From an uncultured Lachnospiraceae bacterium (GTDB taxonomy: Bacteria > Bacillota > Clostridia > Lachnospirales > Lachnospiraceae), in the NCBI GenBank assembly GCA_910579805.1, contig CAJTWM010000009.1, positions 51,516-115,515 of the forward strand: a stretch of DNA of 64,000 nt, given 5' to 3'. Shown here one piece after another: positions 26,745-35,905 of this stretch. Below the pieces are notes generated by a model. The model ran no database searches and was not told the origin of the DNA. It saw only the letters and a program-made list of their open reading frames with translations. Position 1 is the first letter of the stretch. Each line of letters begins with the position of its first letter. The position numbers and the translations under genes are program-made.

Positions 26745-27401
26745 ATGAGTTATAATATAGCTATTGACGGACCGGCAGGCGCCGGAAAGAGTACCATAGC
26801 AAAACTGGTAGCAAAGAGGATGCATTTCATTTATGTGGATACGGGCGCGATGTACCGTGCCATGGCATTATATTTGATCAGGAGAGGCGTGGGCGCGGAG
26901 GAAAAAGAAAAAATCGAAAAAGTCTGTCAGGAAGCGCAGATCTCCATTGAATATCAGAACGGGGAACAGATTGTTCTTTTGAACGGGGAAAACGTAAACG
27001 GGCTGTTACGCACGGAAGAAGTAGGAAATATGGCGTCGGTCAGCAGCCCCAACCGGGCGGTGCGCGAAAAAATGGTTCAGATCCAAAAAGAATTGGCGGA
27101 AAAAGCGGACGTGGTCATGGACGGCAGGGATATCGGCACCTGTGTGCTGCCCGACGCACAAGTGAAAGTTTATCTGACTGCAAGTACAAAAGTCCGGGCA
27201 ATGCGCCGGTATAAAGAATTGGAAGAAAAAGGAGAAACCTGCGATCTTGCCAAAATAGAGGCGGATATCGCAGAGCGGGACCACAGGGATATGACCAGGG
27301 AACTTGCGCCCCTGCAGCAAGCCAAAGATGCGGTGTTAATAGATTCTTCCGAAATGACGATAGAAGAAGTAGCAGAAAAAATCATAGCTCTGTGTAAATA
27401 A
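26745..27401 (+). CDS. cmk: Cytidylate kinase
   Basis: Phosphorylates CMP/dCMP to the diphosphate. The P-loop IDGPAGAGKST is near the N-terminus, followed by YVDTGAMYRA and the lid region DGRDIGTCVLPDA. Length is 218 residues, normal for bacterial Cmk. The ATG at 26745 follows CGAGGAAAG; the track of in-frame codons upstream lacks a ribosome site. cmk-ispH-rpsA is a common order in Clostridia. Confidence 0.95.
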   Translation: MSYNIAIDGPAGAGKSTIAKLVAKRMHFIYVDTGAMYRAMALYLIRRGVGAEEKEKIEKVCQEAQISIEYQNGEQIVLLNGENVNGLLRTEEVGNMASVSSPNRAVREKMVQIQKELAEKADVVMDGRDIGTCVLPDAQVKVYLTASTKVRAMRRYKELEEKGETCDLAKIEADIAERDHRDMTRELAPLQQAKDAVLIDSSEMTIEEVAEKIIALCK

Positions 27402-27416
27402 CGGGGGATTTTGTTT

Positions 27417-28265
27417 ATGGAAGTAATGCTTGCAAAGAGCGCGGGATTTTGCTTCGGCGTAAAACGTGCGGTGGAACAAGTGTATGAGCAGGTGGGAAAA
27501 AAGGGAAAAATATATACATACGGTCCTATCATCCATAACGAAGAGGTGGTAAAAGATCTGGAAAAAAAGGGCGTTAAGGTGATCGGCTCCAAAGAGGAAC
27601 TTGCGCAGCTTTCAGAGGGAACCGTAATTATAAGAAGCCACGGCGTGGCAAAAGAGATCTATGCCGTCATAGAAGAAAAAGGGCTTACCTGTGTGGACGC
27701 TACCTGCCCTTTTGTAAAAAGGATCCATGATATTGTGGAAAAAGAGAGCAGGGAAGGGAAACGTATCCTGATCATCGGCAATGAAAACCATCCCGAGGTC
27801 GAAGGGATAAAGGGATGGGCGGTAAACGGGGCGGAAGTGATTGAAGACGCTGAAGAGGCCCAAAATTTTCAGGCGGAAGAAAAGGAAAAACTATGCATTG
27901 TTTCCCAAACGACATTTAACTACAACAAATTTAAAGAATTAGTTGAAATTTTTCAAAAAAAAGGTTATAGTATTAGTGTTGTGAATACTATATGTAACGC
28001 AACGGAAGAAAGGCAGACAGAGGCAAAGGAGATAGCTGCTTTAGTCGATGTCATGATAGTAATAGGTGGTGCTCATAGCTCAAACTCTCGCAAATTATAT
28101 GAGATTTGCAGCAAGGAATGTGAGAGAACTTATTTTATACAGACACTCGGTGACTTACATTTAGAAGTACCTAAAGCTGTTCGACTGATCGGAATCACTG
28201 CCGGGGCGTCAACCCCCAATAATATTATCGAGGAGGTTCAAAATTATGTCAGAATTAACTTTTGA
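27417..28265 (+). CDS. ispH: 4-hydroxy-3-methylbut-2-enyl diphosphate reductase
   Basis: Last step of the MEP isoprenoid pathway, yielding IPP and DMAPP through a 4Fe-4S centre. The three cluster cysteines are C12 (GFCFGV), C97 (DATCPFV) and C193 (NTICNAT). Length is 282 residues. The ATG at 27417 follows GGGGG; an in-frame TTG sits two codons earlier. Its last 20 nt overlap the start of the S1 gene. In many Clostridia the two are a single fused protein; here they are separate and overlapping. Confidence 0.95.
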   Translation: MEVMLAKSAGFCFGVKRAVEQVYEQVGKKGKIYTYGPIIHNEEVVKDLEKKGVKVIGSKEELAQLSEGTVIIRSHGVAKEIYAVIEEKGLTCVDATCPFVKRIHDIVEKESREGKRILIIGNENHPEVEGIKGWAVNGAEVIEDAEEAQNFQAEEKEKLCIVSQTTFNYNKFKELVEIFQKKGYSISVVNTICNATEERQTEAKEIAALVDVMIVIGGAHSSNSRKLYEICSKECERTYFIQTLGDLHLEVPKAVRLIGITAGASTPNNIIEEVQNYVRINF

Positions 28266-29388
28266 ACAAATGTTAGAAGAATCATTTAAGACAATACATG
28301 CAGGAGAGGAAGTCAAAGGAACAGTAATCGATGTGAAACCCGAAGAAATCGTCCTGAACATCGGATACAAGTCAGACGGTATTCTTACAAGAAACGAATA
28401 CACGAATGAACCGAATGTGGATTTGACTGCCGTTGTAAAACCCGGCGATGTTATGGAAGTAAAAGTATTGAAAGTAAATGACGGAGAAGGACAAGTTATC
28501 TTAAGTTACAAGAGGCTTGCCGCAGAAAGAGGAAATAAACGCATCGAAGAAGCATATAATAATAAAGAAGTCTTAAAGGCTACCGTATCACAGGTGCTTG
28601 ACGGCGGACTCAGCGTGATTATTGACGAAGTAAGGATCTTTATTCCTGCAAGTCTTGTTTCGGATACTTATGAAAAAGATTTGTCCAAATATGCAGGACA
28701 GGAGATTGAGTTTGTAATCAGCGAATATAATCCGAAGCGCAGAAGATATATCGGCGACCGCAGACAGCTCATTACTGCGCAGAAAGCAAAATTACAGGAA
28801 GAATTATTTGCAAGGATCCATCCCGGAGATGTGGTGGAGGGTACGGTTAAGAACGTAACGGATTTCGGCGCATTTATCGATCTTGGCGGCGCGGACGGAT
28901 TGCTCCATATTTCCGAAATGTCATGGGGCAGGGTAGAAAACCCCAAGAAAGTGTTCAAAGTCGGAGATAAGCTGGAAGTGCTTATCAAAGAGATTTCAGG
29001 AACCAAGATTGCGCTCAGCCTGAAATTTGAGGATGCCAATCCTTGGAAAGACGCTGCTTCTAAATATGCGGCTGGCAGCGTAGTTACCGGAAAAGTTGCA
29101 AGAATGACGGATTTCGGTGCATTTATCGAACTGGAGCCGGGTGTAGACGCATTGCTCCACGTTTCTCAGATTGCAAAGGACCATGTGGAAAAACCGTCGG
29201 ACGTTTTAAAAACCGGTGACGAAGTGACGGCAAAGGTCGTTGACTTTAACGAAGAAGATAAGAAGATCAGCCTTAGTATAAAAGCAATGTTTGCACCGGA
29301 GCCTGAGGAGGAAACAAAAGAAGAGGACGCTGACGTTGTTTCCGTAGACATTGACGAAGTGATCGCAAACGAAAGTGCAGAGGAATAA
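28246..29388 (+). CDS. rpsA: 30S ribosomal protein S1 (four S1 domains)
   Basis: 380 residues with four S1/OB repeats at roughly 19-90, 105-170, 190-260 and 275-345. The third and fourth show the canonical VTDFGAFIDLGG and MTDFGAFIELEPG segments. The tail is strongly acidic. S1 binds mRNA and aids initiation; clostridial versions are shorter than the six-domain E. coli protein. The ATG at 28246 is 20 nt inside ispH and has GAGGAGG 9 nt upstream, so translation is probably coupled. Confidence 0.93.
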   Translation: MSELTFEQMLEESFKTIHAGEEVKGTVIDVKPEEIVLNIGYKSDGILTRNEYTNEPNVDLTAVVKPGDVMEVKVLKVNDGEGQVILSYKRLAAERGNKRIEEAYNNKEVLKATVSQVLDGGLSVIIDEVRIFIPASLVSDTYEKDLSKYAGQEIEFVISEYNPKRRRYIGDRRQLITAQKAKLQEELFARIHPGDVVEGTVKNVTDFGAFIDLGGADGLLHISEMSWGRVENPKKVFKVGDKLEVLIKEISGTKIALSLKFEDANPWKDAASKYAAGSVVTGKVARMTDFGAFIELEPGVDALLHVSQIAKDHVEKPSDVLKTGDEVTAKVVDFNEEDKKISLSIKAMFAPEPEEETKEEDADVVSVDIDEVIANESAEE

Positions 29389-29395
29389 ATCTGAA

Positions 29396-29448
29396 CATTC
29401 CTATATGATATATGCCATGTATACACATGGCGTATTCATATAGGAATG
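29396..29448. repeat. 53-nt inverted repeat between rpsA and cheR
   Basis: The outer arms pair for 13 bp (CATTCCTATATGA with TCATATAGGAATG). A small internal loop follows, then a 7-bp inner stem (GCCATGT/ACATGGC) closed by ATAC. No T run follows in either direction. Confidence 0.7.
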
Positions 29449-29484
29449 AATGGCATATAAGGAAAAATATGGGGGATCATTTTT

Positions 29485-30264
29485 ATGGCATATGATTACG
29501 AATATCTAAAAAAAGCAGTGTATGAGCTTACTATGATAGACTTAAATGCCTACAAAGAAAAACAGATGAAGCGCCGGATCGATACATTGATCGCGAAGCA
29601 TAAGATTGTCGGATATGATAATTATGTGAAGGCATTAAAGGACGACAAAGCGTTGTTTGACGAGTTTGTCAATTATCTTACCATCAACGTATCGGAATTT
29701 TACCGCAATCCCGACCAGTGGAAACTTATGGATCAGCAGATCATTCCCGAACTGATCGGTAAATTCGGAAAAAATTTAAAAATATGGAGCGCGGCATGTT
29801 CTACCGGAGACGAGCCGTATTCTTTAGTTATGGCGCTGTCGAAACATATTCCGTTAAACCAGATCAAGATTCACGCAACGGATATTGACGAGCAGGTCAT
29901 TGCAAAGGCAAAGACGGGAATCTATCCTGAAAAGAGTATAGCTGCCGTACCGGATGATTTGAAGAAAAAATATTTTACAAAGAACGGCCCGTTTTATGAG
30001 ATCTCATCGGAAATAAAGTCAAGAGTCGAATTTAAAAAGCACAATCTTTTAAAAGACGATTATCAGTCAGGCTGGCATATGATCGTCTGCAGAAATGTGC
30101 TGATCTACTTTACGGAAGAGGCTAAAGACCAGATCTTCCGTAGATATCAAAAATCTCTGGCAAACGGAGGGATTTTGTTCATCGGAAGTACGGAGCAGAT
30201 CATTAACCACAAGGAAGTCGGATTTGCACGGAAAAACTCTTTCTATTACGAAAAGGAATTGTAA
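29485..30264 (+). CDS. CheR-type protein-glutamate O-methyltransferase
   Basis: 259 residues. An N-terminal helical domain is followed by a SAM-dependent methyltransferase domain with IWSAACSTGDEPYSLVM (SAM site), IHATDIDEQVIAKA and VCRNVLIYF. It methylates chemoreceptor glutamates. No chemotaxis or motility genes lie in the window. The ATG at 29485 follows GGGGGATC. It ends at a bidirectional terminator. Confidence 0.92.
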   Translation: MAYDYEYLKKAVYELTMIDLNAYKEKQMKRRIDTLIAKHKIVGYDNYVKALKDDKALFDEFVNYLTINVSEFYRNPDQWKLMDQQIIPELIGKFGKNLKIWSAACSTGDEPYSLVMALSKHIPLNQIKIHATDIDEQVIAKAKTGIYPEKSIAAVPDDLKKKYFTKNGPFYEISSEIKSRVEFKKHNLLKDDYQSGWHMIVCRNVLIYFTEEAKDQIFRRYQKSLANGGILFIGSTEQIINHKEVGFARKNSFYYEKEL

Positions 30265-30280
30265 CGGATCTTACATAAAG

Positions 30281-30323
30281 AGGAAAAACGGAGTTGCTGC
30301 AGGCCGCTCCGTTTTTCCTTTTT
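30281..30323. terminator. Bidirectional terminator between cheR and the YprB-type gene
   Basis: AGGAAAAACGGAG (30281-30293) pairs perfectly with CTCCGTTTTTCCT (30307-30319); T tract on the plus side to 30323, A/T arms on both sides. Confidence 0.87.
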
Positions 30324-30328
30324 AAAAG

Positions 30329-31432
30329 TTAATAAGAAGTGGAAAGAATGTCCAACACATGTTTTGCATAAACGGTAAAAGCGTCCCGGTTCTTTTTAAA
30401 TTCTTCCGTCAGCTCAAAAAACAGTTCCTTGCTTTTATATTCCCGTTTAAAGAACGGTTCGAACAAGATCTCCCATTGCGGCAGATACGAAGAATATTTT
30501 CTTGTATAGCAGGTAGCGGCGCCGGCCTGCATACGATGCTTGCTGTCTACAAAGGCGGCGACGGACTTGTGCATGGCAAGATCCTCATCCGGCAGATAAT
30601 AATAATCTTTGTAGTTGGCATAGAAATATTTCATTTCTTCTTCATAAAGAGGCACTTTCAAAGTCCCTTCCGTTCCCGCGCCGGTAAAATAACATCCTAA
30701 GGCGCTGAAAGAGACGGCTGCCGGCAGAGGAGAAATAAACTTTAGTTTGATGAGCACTTCCTGATGTCTTTCATTGTTAAAATCTCTATAGTAGTTTGCC
30801 TGTACCTTTTTCGTGCGGAGTCCGCCGTTGAAAAGGTCATAATAGGACAGAATGGGGAGAATGGAGAGCATCCCCTTCATATCGTCAAAATTGTGTCCAA
30901 GCAGCGCTTTATAGCCGAAAGAAGACGGGCGTTTGATATAATCGTGATACACACTGATCAGTTCCCCACCGTGAAAAGTGTCTGTACGGCTGATGCCAAG
31001 AAACAGTTCTATCGTCTTTTGCTTACAATTGGGGAGCTTTAAAAAGTACTTATACGGCGCGGTGCGCTTATAGATATCAATTCCTTCAAAACGTTCAAAA
31101 CGATAGGAAAACTGATAATATTGGCACTTTTGCGCAAGAAACGGAAGGTCGAAATTGTTTCCGTTAAAATGGAGCAGGTGGGAATAAGGCTTGGCAAATT
31201 CAAAAAAAGAAATCAGAAGTTCGGCCTCTTCACTTGGATTTTCAGCAAACCATTGGCGTATATACCAGCAGCCTTCCTTAAAATAAGCGCAGCCGATCAG
31301 ATAAAGAGAAGAGGACTTTGCGGTAAATCCCGTAGTCTCAATATCAAGAAACAGACATTTCTCAAGCGGCGCAATACGTTCAAGCGGATAAGACAGTGTA
31401 AAATTTTCCAATTTTTGTTCGACGGTTTTCAT
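30329..31432 (-). CDS. YprB-type ribonuclease H-like exonuclease domain protein
   Basis: 367 residues with a DEDD exonuclease core: LFLDIETTGFT near residue 30, LLHFNGNNFDLPFL near 87 and GHNFDDMKGM later. The C-terminal half is helical. The family (YprB) is predicted to be a 3'-5' nuclease but its substrate is not established. The ATG at 31432 (minus) follows AGGAGG. TGcTATGAT (31485-31492 on the minus strand) is a possible extended -10. It is divergent from the rnf operon. Confidence 0.85.
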   Translation of the reverse strand: MKTVEQKLENFTLSYPLERIAPLEKCLFLDIETTGFTAKSSSLYLIGCAYFKEGCWYIRQWFAENPSEEAELLISFFEFAKPYSHLLHFNGNNFDLPFLAQKCQYYQFSYRFERFEGIDIYKRTAPYKYFLKLPNCKQKTIELFLGISRTDTFHGGELISVYHDYIKRPSSFGYKALLGHNFDDMKGMLSILPILSYYDLFNGGLRTKKVQANYYRDFNNERHQEVLIKLKFISPLPAAVSFSALGCYFTGAGTEGTLKVPLYEEEMKYFYANYKDYYYLPDEDLAMHKSVAAFVDSKHRMQAGAATCYTRKYSSYLPQWEILFEPFFKREYKSKELFFELTEEFKKNRDAFTVYAKHVLDILSTSY

Positions 31433-31552
31433 ATAAATCCTCCTGACCGGATATCCAAATCAATCAATTCCAAATACATATCTAATCATAGCATAATTTT
31501 TAAAAATACAGTAGTTTTTTTTGTTGAAAAATAGTATATTTAAATGTAGCAG

Positions 31553-31573
31553 AGGTGATGGTACTTATCACCT
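31553..31573 (+). promoter_or_regulatory. Leader hairpin of the rnf operon
   Basis: AGGTGAT (31553-31559) and ATCACCT (31567-31573) pair perfectly with a 7-nt loop, 26 nt before the rnfC start. Upstream, TAGTTT-17 bp-TATATT (31512-31540) is a weak promoter candidate. Confidence 0.45.
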
Positions 31574-31599
31574 ATTTTGAAAGGAAAGAGGGGCAGCAA

Positions 31600-32916
31600 A
31601 TGGCAAGATTAACGTTTGTGGGCGGAATTCATCCATATGACGGAAAAGACTTATCCAAGGATAAACCGACCAAAGAAGTGTTACCTAAGGGAGATCTGGT
31701 ATATCCTTTGTCACAGCATATCGGAGCGCCGGCGTCGCCAATCGTAAAAAAGGGCGACAGAGTCCTGACGGGACAGAAAATCGCAGAGGCATCGGGATTT
31801 GTTTCGGCGCCGATCTACGCTACCGTATCGGGAACGGTAAAAGCGATCGAAGAAAGACGGGTAGTGACAGGCGATAAAGTTATGAGTATCATCGTGGAGA
31901 ACGACGGTCTTTATGAAGAAGTGGAGTATCAAAAAGCAGAGTCGTTAGAAAGTCTTAAGAAAGAAGAGATCATAGAAAAAGTAAAGGAAGCCGGGATCGT
32001 AGGTATGGGCGGCGCGGGTTTTCCTACTTTTATCAAACTTTCTCCGAAAGAGCCGGAAAAGATCGATTATGTCATTGTCAACTGCGCGGAGTGCGAACCT
32101 TACCTGACTTCCGATTACAGGAGGATGCTGGAAGAGCCGGAGAACCTGATTGCCGGTCTTAAGGTGATCCTGCGCCTGTTTGACAAAGCAAGGGGCGTTT
32201 TGGCGGTAGAGGATAATAAGCCGGACTGTGTGGAACTGCTCAAAAACCTGACGAAAGACGAGAGCAGGATCAGCGTAAAGGCGTTAAAGACAAAATACCC
32301 GCAGGGTTCGGAGCGACAGCTTATTTTTGCGGTGACGGGGCGCGCTATCAATTCGTCCAAACTTCCCGCCGACGCAGGATGCGTTGTTAATAATGTGGAT
32401 ACCGTGGTGGCTGTTTATCACGCGGTCATGGAGGGAAAACCGTTAATGGAGAGGATCGTGACCGTGACGGGAGACGCGGTTGCAGATCCGCGCAACTTTA
32501 AGATCCGTATTGGAACCAACTATCATGAATTATTGGAAGAGGCGGGGGGATTTAAGAAAGAACCCGAAAAGATCATATCCGGCGGCCCTATGATGGGCTT
32601 CGGCATATTTGATCTGGATGTGCCGACTACCAAAACGGCTTCGGCACTTTTATGCCTGACCCATGACGACGTTTCTAAAATGCAGCCTACGGCATGTATC
32701 AATTGCGGCAGGTGCGTGGAAGTGTGTCCGGGCAGGATTGTTCCGAGTAAAGTAGCGACTGCGGCGGAGCATTATGACGAAGAGACTTTTATAAAGCTGA
32801 ACGGGATGGAATGTTGTGAATGCGGCTGCTGCAGTTATGTCTGTCCGGCAAAGAGGACGCTGACACAATCCATCAAATCCATGCGTAAGCTGCAATTGGC
32901 AAAAAAGAAAAAATAG
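31600..32916 (+). CDS. rnfC: Electron transport complex subunit RnfC
   Basis: NADH-binding, Fe-S subunit of the Rnf complex, which couples ferredoxin:NAD+ oxidoreduction to Na+/H+ transport. It has GMGGAGFPTFIKL (nucleotide/FMN loop), NCAECEPYLTSDYR, and two C-terminal 4Fe-4S motifs (CINCGRCVEVCPGR, CCECGCCSYVCPAK). Length is 438 residues. The ATG at 31600 follows AGAGGGG; the GTG at 31555 lies in the leader hairpin. First gene of rnfCDGEAB. Confidence 0.95.
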   Translation: MARLTFVGGIHPYDGKDLSKDKPTKEVLPKGDLVYPLSQHIGAPASPIVKKGDRVLTGQKIAEASGFVSAPIYATVSGTVKAIEERRVVTGDKVMSIIVENDGLYEEVEYQKAESLESLKKEEIIEKVKEAGIVGMGGAGFPTFIKLSPKEPEKIDYVIVNCAECEPYLTSDYRRMLEEPENLIAGLKVILRLFDKARGVLAVEDNKPDCVELLKNLTKDESRISVKALKTKYPQGSERQLIFAVTGRAINSSKLPADAGCVVNNVDTVVAVYHAVMEGKPLMERIVTVTGDAVADPRNFKIRIGTNYHELLEEAGGFKKEPEKIISGGPMMGFGIFDLDVPTTKTASALLCLTHDDVSKMQPTACINCGRCVEVCPGRIVPSKVATAAEHYDEETFIKLNGMECCECGCCSYVCPAKRTLTQSIKSMRKLQLAKKKK

Positions 32917-32928
32917 GGGGAAGGACGG

Positions 32929-33861
32929 ATGAATAAATTACTGAAAGTATCATCAAATCCGCATATCCGGTCAGGGGCCGCTACGGGAAATATCATGTTG
33001 ACGGTAGTGTTTGCCCTGCTTCCTGCGACCGGTTTTGGAATATATAATTTTGGAATGCGCGCATTTTTGCTGATTCTGGTTACGGTAATAAGCGCGGTAT
33101 TAACGGAATACCTATATGAAAAGCTGTGTAAGAGACCGGTTACCATAGGAGACTTTTCGGCCGTGGTGACGGGACTTTTGCTTGCACTGAATCTGCCGGT
33201 GTCCGTACCTTTATGGATGGGAGCGCTGGGCGCCGTATTTGCGATCCTTGTGGTAAAAATGCTTTTTGGAGGTTTGGGACAGAACTTTATGAATCCGGCG
33301 CTGGGGGCAAGGTGCTTTCTGCTGATTTCGTTTACCTCCCTTATGACTGATTTCGAGTGCGATGCGTATACGGGACCTACGCCGTTAGCCGTTTTGAAAG
33401 AAGGCGGCAGCGTGAATATTCTTGATATGTTTCTCGGTAAAACGGCGGGAACCATCGGCGAGACGTCCATGCTCGCTATTCTGATCGGGGCATGTATCCT
33501 GCTGTTTACCGGAATTATCGATCTGAGGATTCCGGGTACATATATCGTTACGTTTCTGCTGTTTGTCGTACTGTTTGGCGGGCACGGAGTGGATCCGGCC
33601 TTTTTATCCGCCCAGCTTGCAGGCGGCGGTCTGATGCTAGGCGCATTTTTCATGGCGACGGACTATGTGACGCGGCCGGTCACGAAAAGGGGACAGTATG
33701 TTTACGGCGTGGCGCTTGGAATGCTGACCGGAATCTTCCGGTTATTTGGGCCGTCGGCGGAAGGGGTTTCTTATGCGATCATCATAAGCAATCTTTTAGC
33801 GCCGCTGATCGAAAAGGTGACTCTTCCCAAAGCGTTTGGTAAAGGAGGAGAAAAGAGATGA
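32929..33861 (+). CDS. rnfD: Electron transport complex subunit RnfD
   Basis: 310-residue membrane subunit carrying covalent FMN on a threonine. The site is DAYTGPTPLA, with T151 the likely flavinylated residue; the usual S-G-A-T context is T-G-P-T here. It has many hydrophobic segments, and LGQNFMNPALGAR is conserved. The ATG at 32929 follows GGGGGAAGGA. It overlaps rnfG by 4 nt (ATGA). Confidence 0.93.
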   Translation: MNKLLKVSSNPHIRSGAATGNIMLTVVFALLPATGFGIYNFGMRAFLLILVTVISAVLTEYLYEKLCKRPVTIGDFSAVVTGLLLALNLPVSVPLWMGALGAVFAILVVKMLFGGLGQNFMNPALGARCFLLISFTSLMTDFECDAYTGPTPLAVLKEGGSVNILDMFLGKTAGTIGETSMLAILIGACILLFTGIIDLRIPGTYIVTFLLFVVLFGGHGVDPAFLSAQLAGGGLMLGAFFMATDYVTRPVTKRGQYVYGVALGMLTGIFRLFGPSAEGVSYAIIISNLLAPLIEKVTLPKAFGKGGEKR

Positions 33862-34472
33862 AAAATATGCTGAAAGATACGTTGGTCCTGTTTTTGATCA
33901 CGCTTTTCGCAGGTCTTTTGCTGGGCGTGGTATATCAGGTTACCAAGGAGCCCATTGCCGCACAGGAAGAAAAAGCGCGGCAGGAGGCGTTTGCGGAAGT
34001 GTTTGAGGCTGCGGAAAGCTTTGAGACAAAAGAAAAGCCTGCGGAAGAGGAAATCGTGAAGACGCTTACCGATGCCGGAATTTCCGGCGTGACCGTAGAG
34101 GAGATCGTAAGCGCGCTGGATGGAAACGGCAGTTTACTGGGATATTGCATCACCGTTACTTCCCATGAAGGATACGGCGGGGATATTAAAATGACATTAG
34201 GGATCGATCGGGACGGAACGCTGAACGGGATCTCGATTCTGGAAATTTCAGAAACTCCGGGACTCGGGATGAAAGCGGAAGAAGTATTAAAACCACAGTT
34301 TAGCGGGAAAAATGTGGCGGAGTTCGAATATACCAAGAGCGGCGCGGCATCGGAAAATCAGATCGACGCTATCAGCGGCGCGACAATCACGACAAAAGCG
34401 GTCACAGGCGGCGTAAACGCGGGACTGAAGGTTTTCCAGACTTATCTTTCGGGAGGTGAAGGAAATGAATAG
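33858..34472 (+). CDS. rnfG: Electron transport complex subunit RnfG
   Basis: 204 residues. An N-terminal membrane anchor is followed by an outward FMN-binding domain with DAISGATITT; T176 is the expected FMN attachment site used by ApbE. The ATG overlaps the rnfD stop as ATGA, indicating coupling. The matching flavin transferase gene (apbE) lies at the end of the cluster on the opposite strand. Confidence 0.94.
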   Translation: MKNMLKDTLVLFLITLFAGLLLGVVYQVTKEPIAAQEEKARQEAFAEVFEAAESFETKEKPAEEEIVKTLTDAGISGVTVEEIVSALDGNGSLLGYCITVTSHEGYGGDIKMTLGIDRDGTLNGISILEISETPGLGMKAEEVLKPQFSGKNVAEFEYTKSGAASENQIDAISGATITTKAVTGGVNAGLKVFQTYLSGGEGNE

Positions 34473-35232
34473 TGCAAAAGAAAGATTGGTTAACGGCATT
34501 GTCAAAGAAAATCCTACATTTGTCTTGATGTTAGGTATGTGTCCTACGCTGGCGGTTACCGTATCTGCGGTCAACGGACTCGGAATGGGACTGACGACAA
34601 CGGTAGTGCTGGCGCTCAGCAACGTATTTATTTCCCTGTTAAGAAAAGTGATCCCGGATAAAGTGCGTATTCCGGCCTTTATCGTGATCATTGCTTCTTT
34701 TGTTACGATGGCGCAGCTTCTTTTACAGGCGTTTATTCCGTTTTTGTACAGCGCCCTTGGCGTTTACATTCCGCTCATCGTTGTAAACTGTATCATTCTT
34801 GGACGCGCGGAAGCTTATGCTTATCAGAATCCGCCGATCCCTTCTTTCTTTGACGGACTTGGTATGGGATTGGGCTTTACCTTTGCGCTTACCGTGATCG
34901 GCGCGGTGCGGGAGATATTGGGTGCGGGAGAATTGTTCGGTTATGGTATCATGCCCGAAAGTTATGTGCCGGTGAGTATTATGATCCTTGCGCCGGGAGC
35001 ATTTTTCGTATTGGCGTTTCTGACGGCGATACAGAATAAAATAAAGATCATCGGAGAAAGAAAAGGAAAAGATATGTCAAAAATACAGTCCGGCTGTTCC
35101 CACGATTGTATGAGCTGTGAAGACGCCGGATGCAGCCACCGTTTTTATGATACCGAAGCAGGAGAAAGAAGAACGGAGAAGAAAGACGGAGAAAAGAAAG
35201 AAAATGCGGGAAAAGAAGAGGAGGGAAAATAG
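34465..35232 (+). CDS. rnfE: Electron transport complex subunit RnfE with Cys-rich C-terminal tail
   Basis: 255 residues. The first ~200 are the six-helix RnfE/RsxE membrane core (NPTFVLMLGMCPTLAVT, ending before KIKIIGERKGK). Unusually about 50 further residues follow: a Cys/His cluster of pattern CSHDCMSCEDAGCSH, then a highly charged Lys/Glu tail. The cluster could bind a metal or Fe-S centre. The ATG at 34465 has GGGAGGTGAAGGAA upstream and overlaps the rnfG stop by 8 nt. Confidence 0.92.
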   Translation: MNSAKERLVNGIVKENPTFVLMLGMCPTLAVTVSAVNGLGMGLTTTVVLALSNVFISLLRKVIPDKVRIPAFIVIIASFVTMAQLLLQAFIPFLYSALGVYIPLIVVNCIILGRAEAYAYQNPPIPSFFDGLGMGLGFTFALTVIGAVREILGAGELFGYGIMPESYVPVSIMILAPGAFFVLAFLTAIQNKIKIIGERKGKDMSKIQSGCSHDCMSCEDAGCSHRFYDTEAGERRTEKKDGEKKENAGKEEEGK

Positions 35233-35235
35233 GAT

Positions 35236-35823
35236 ATGTGGGATAGTGTAAAAGATTTACTTGTCATATTGATCGCATCCTCTTTGATCAATAACGTTAT
35301 TTTAAGCCAGTTTTTCGGACTTTGCCCTTTCCTTGGCGTATCGAAAAAGACCAGTACGGCTGCAGGAATGGGCGCGGCGGTCATCTTTGTTATCACGCTT
35401 TCCACGGCAGTGACGGGCGCGATCTACAAGTATGTATTAAAACCGCTGGACGTTACTTATCTGCAGACGATCGTATTTATCCTTGTCATTGCGGCTTTGG
35501 TACAGTTCGTGGAAATGTTTTTAAAGAAATTCGTCGTTTCCTTATATGAGGCGTTAGGCGTATATCTTCCGCTGATCACGACCAACTGTGCGGTACTGGG
35601 CGTCGCCATTACGAACGTGCAGAAAGAGTACGGGATCGGCGTGGGCATTGTAAACGGTTTTGCTACTGCGGCTGGCTTTACCATTGTGATCGTTATTCTT
35701 GCCGGACTGCGGGAAAAAATGGAACATAACGATGTGCCGGAGGCCTTTAAGGGAATGCCTATCGTGCTTTTAACGGCAGGGCTTATGGCAATTGCATTCT
35801 GCGGTTTTTCCGGACTTTTATGA
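35236..35823 (+). CDS. rnfA: Electron transport complex subunit RnfA
   Basis: 195-residue six-helix membrane subunit, homologous to RnfE and packed against it. SLINNVILSQFFGLCPFLGVSKK carries the conserved Cys thought to hold the intramembrane Fe-S cluster together with RnfE. ITTNCAVLGVAI is the second family signature. The ATG at 35236 follows GAGGAGGGAAAATAGG, 3 bp after the rnfE stop. Confidence 0.95.
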   Translation: MWDSVKDLLVILIASSLINNVILSQFFGLCPFLGVSKKTSTAAGMGAAVIFVITLSTAVTGAIYKYVLKPLDVTYLQTIVFILVIAALVQFVEMFLKKFVVSLYEALGVYLPLITTNCAVLGVAITNVQKEYGIGVGIVNGFATAAGFTIVIVILAGLREKMEHNDVPEAFKGMPIVLLTAGLMAIAFCGFSGLL

Positions 35824-35905
35824 CGGTCGTGGAAGACGCCGGAACTGACGGATTGGACTTTGAACGAATGCCCGGAAAGGGCAGGCAAGGGGGTATGGAA
35901 CAGAT

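Noticed and set aside
32835..33653. Long antisense frame (272 codons) over rnfC/rnfD
   Set aside because: Shadow of strongly coding plus-strand genes; no ribosome site and composition typical of antisense frames.
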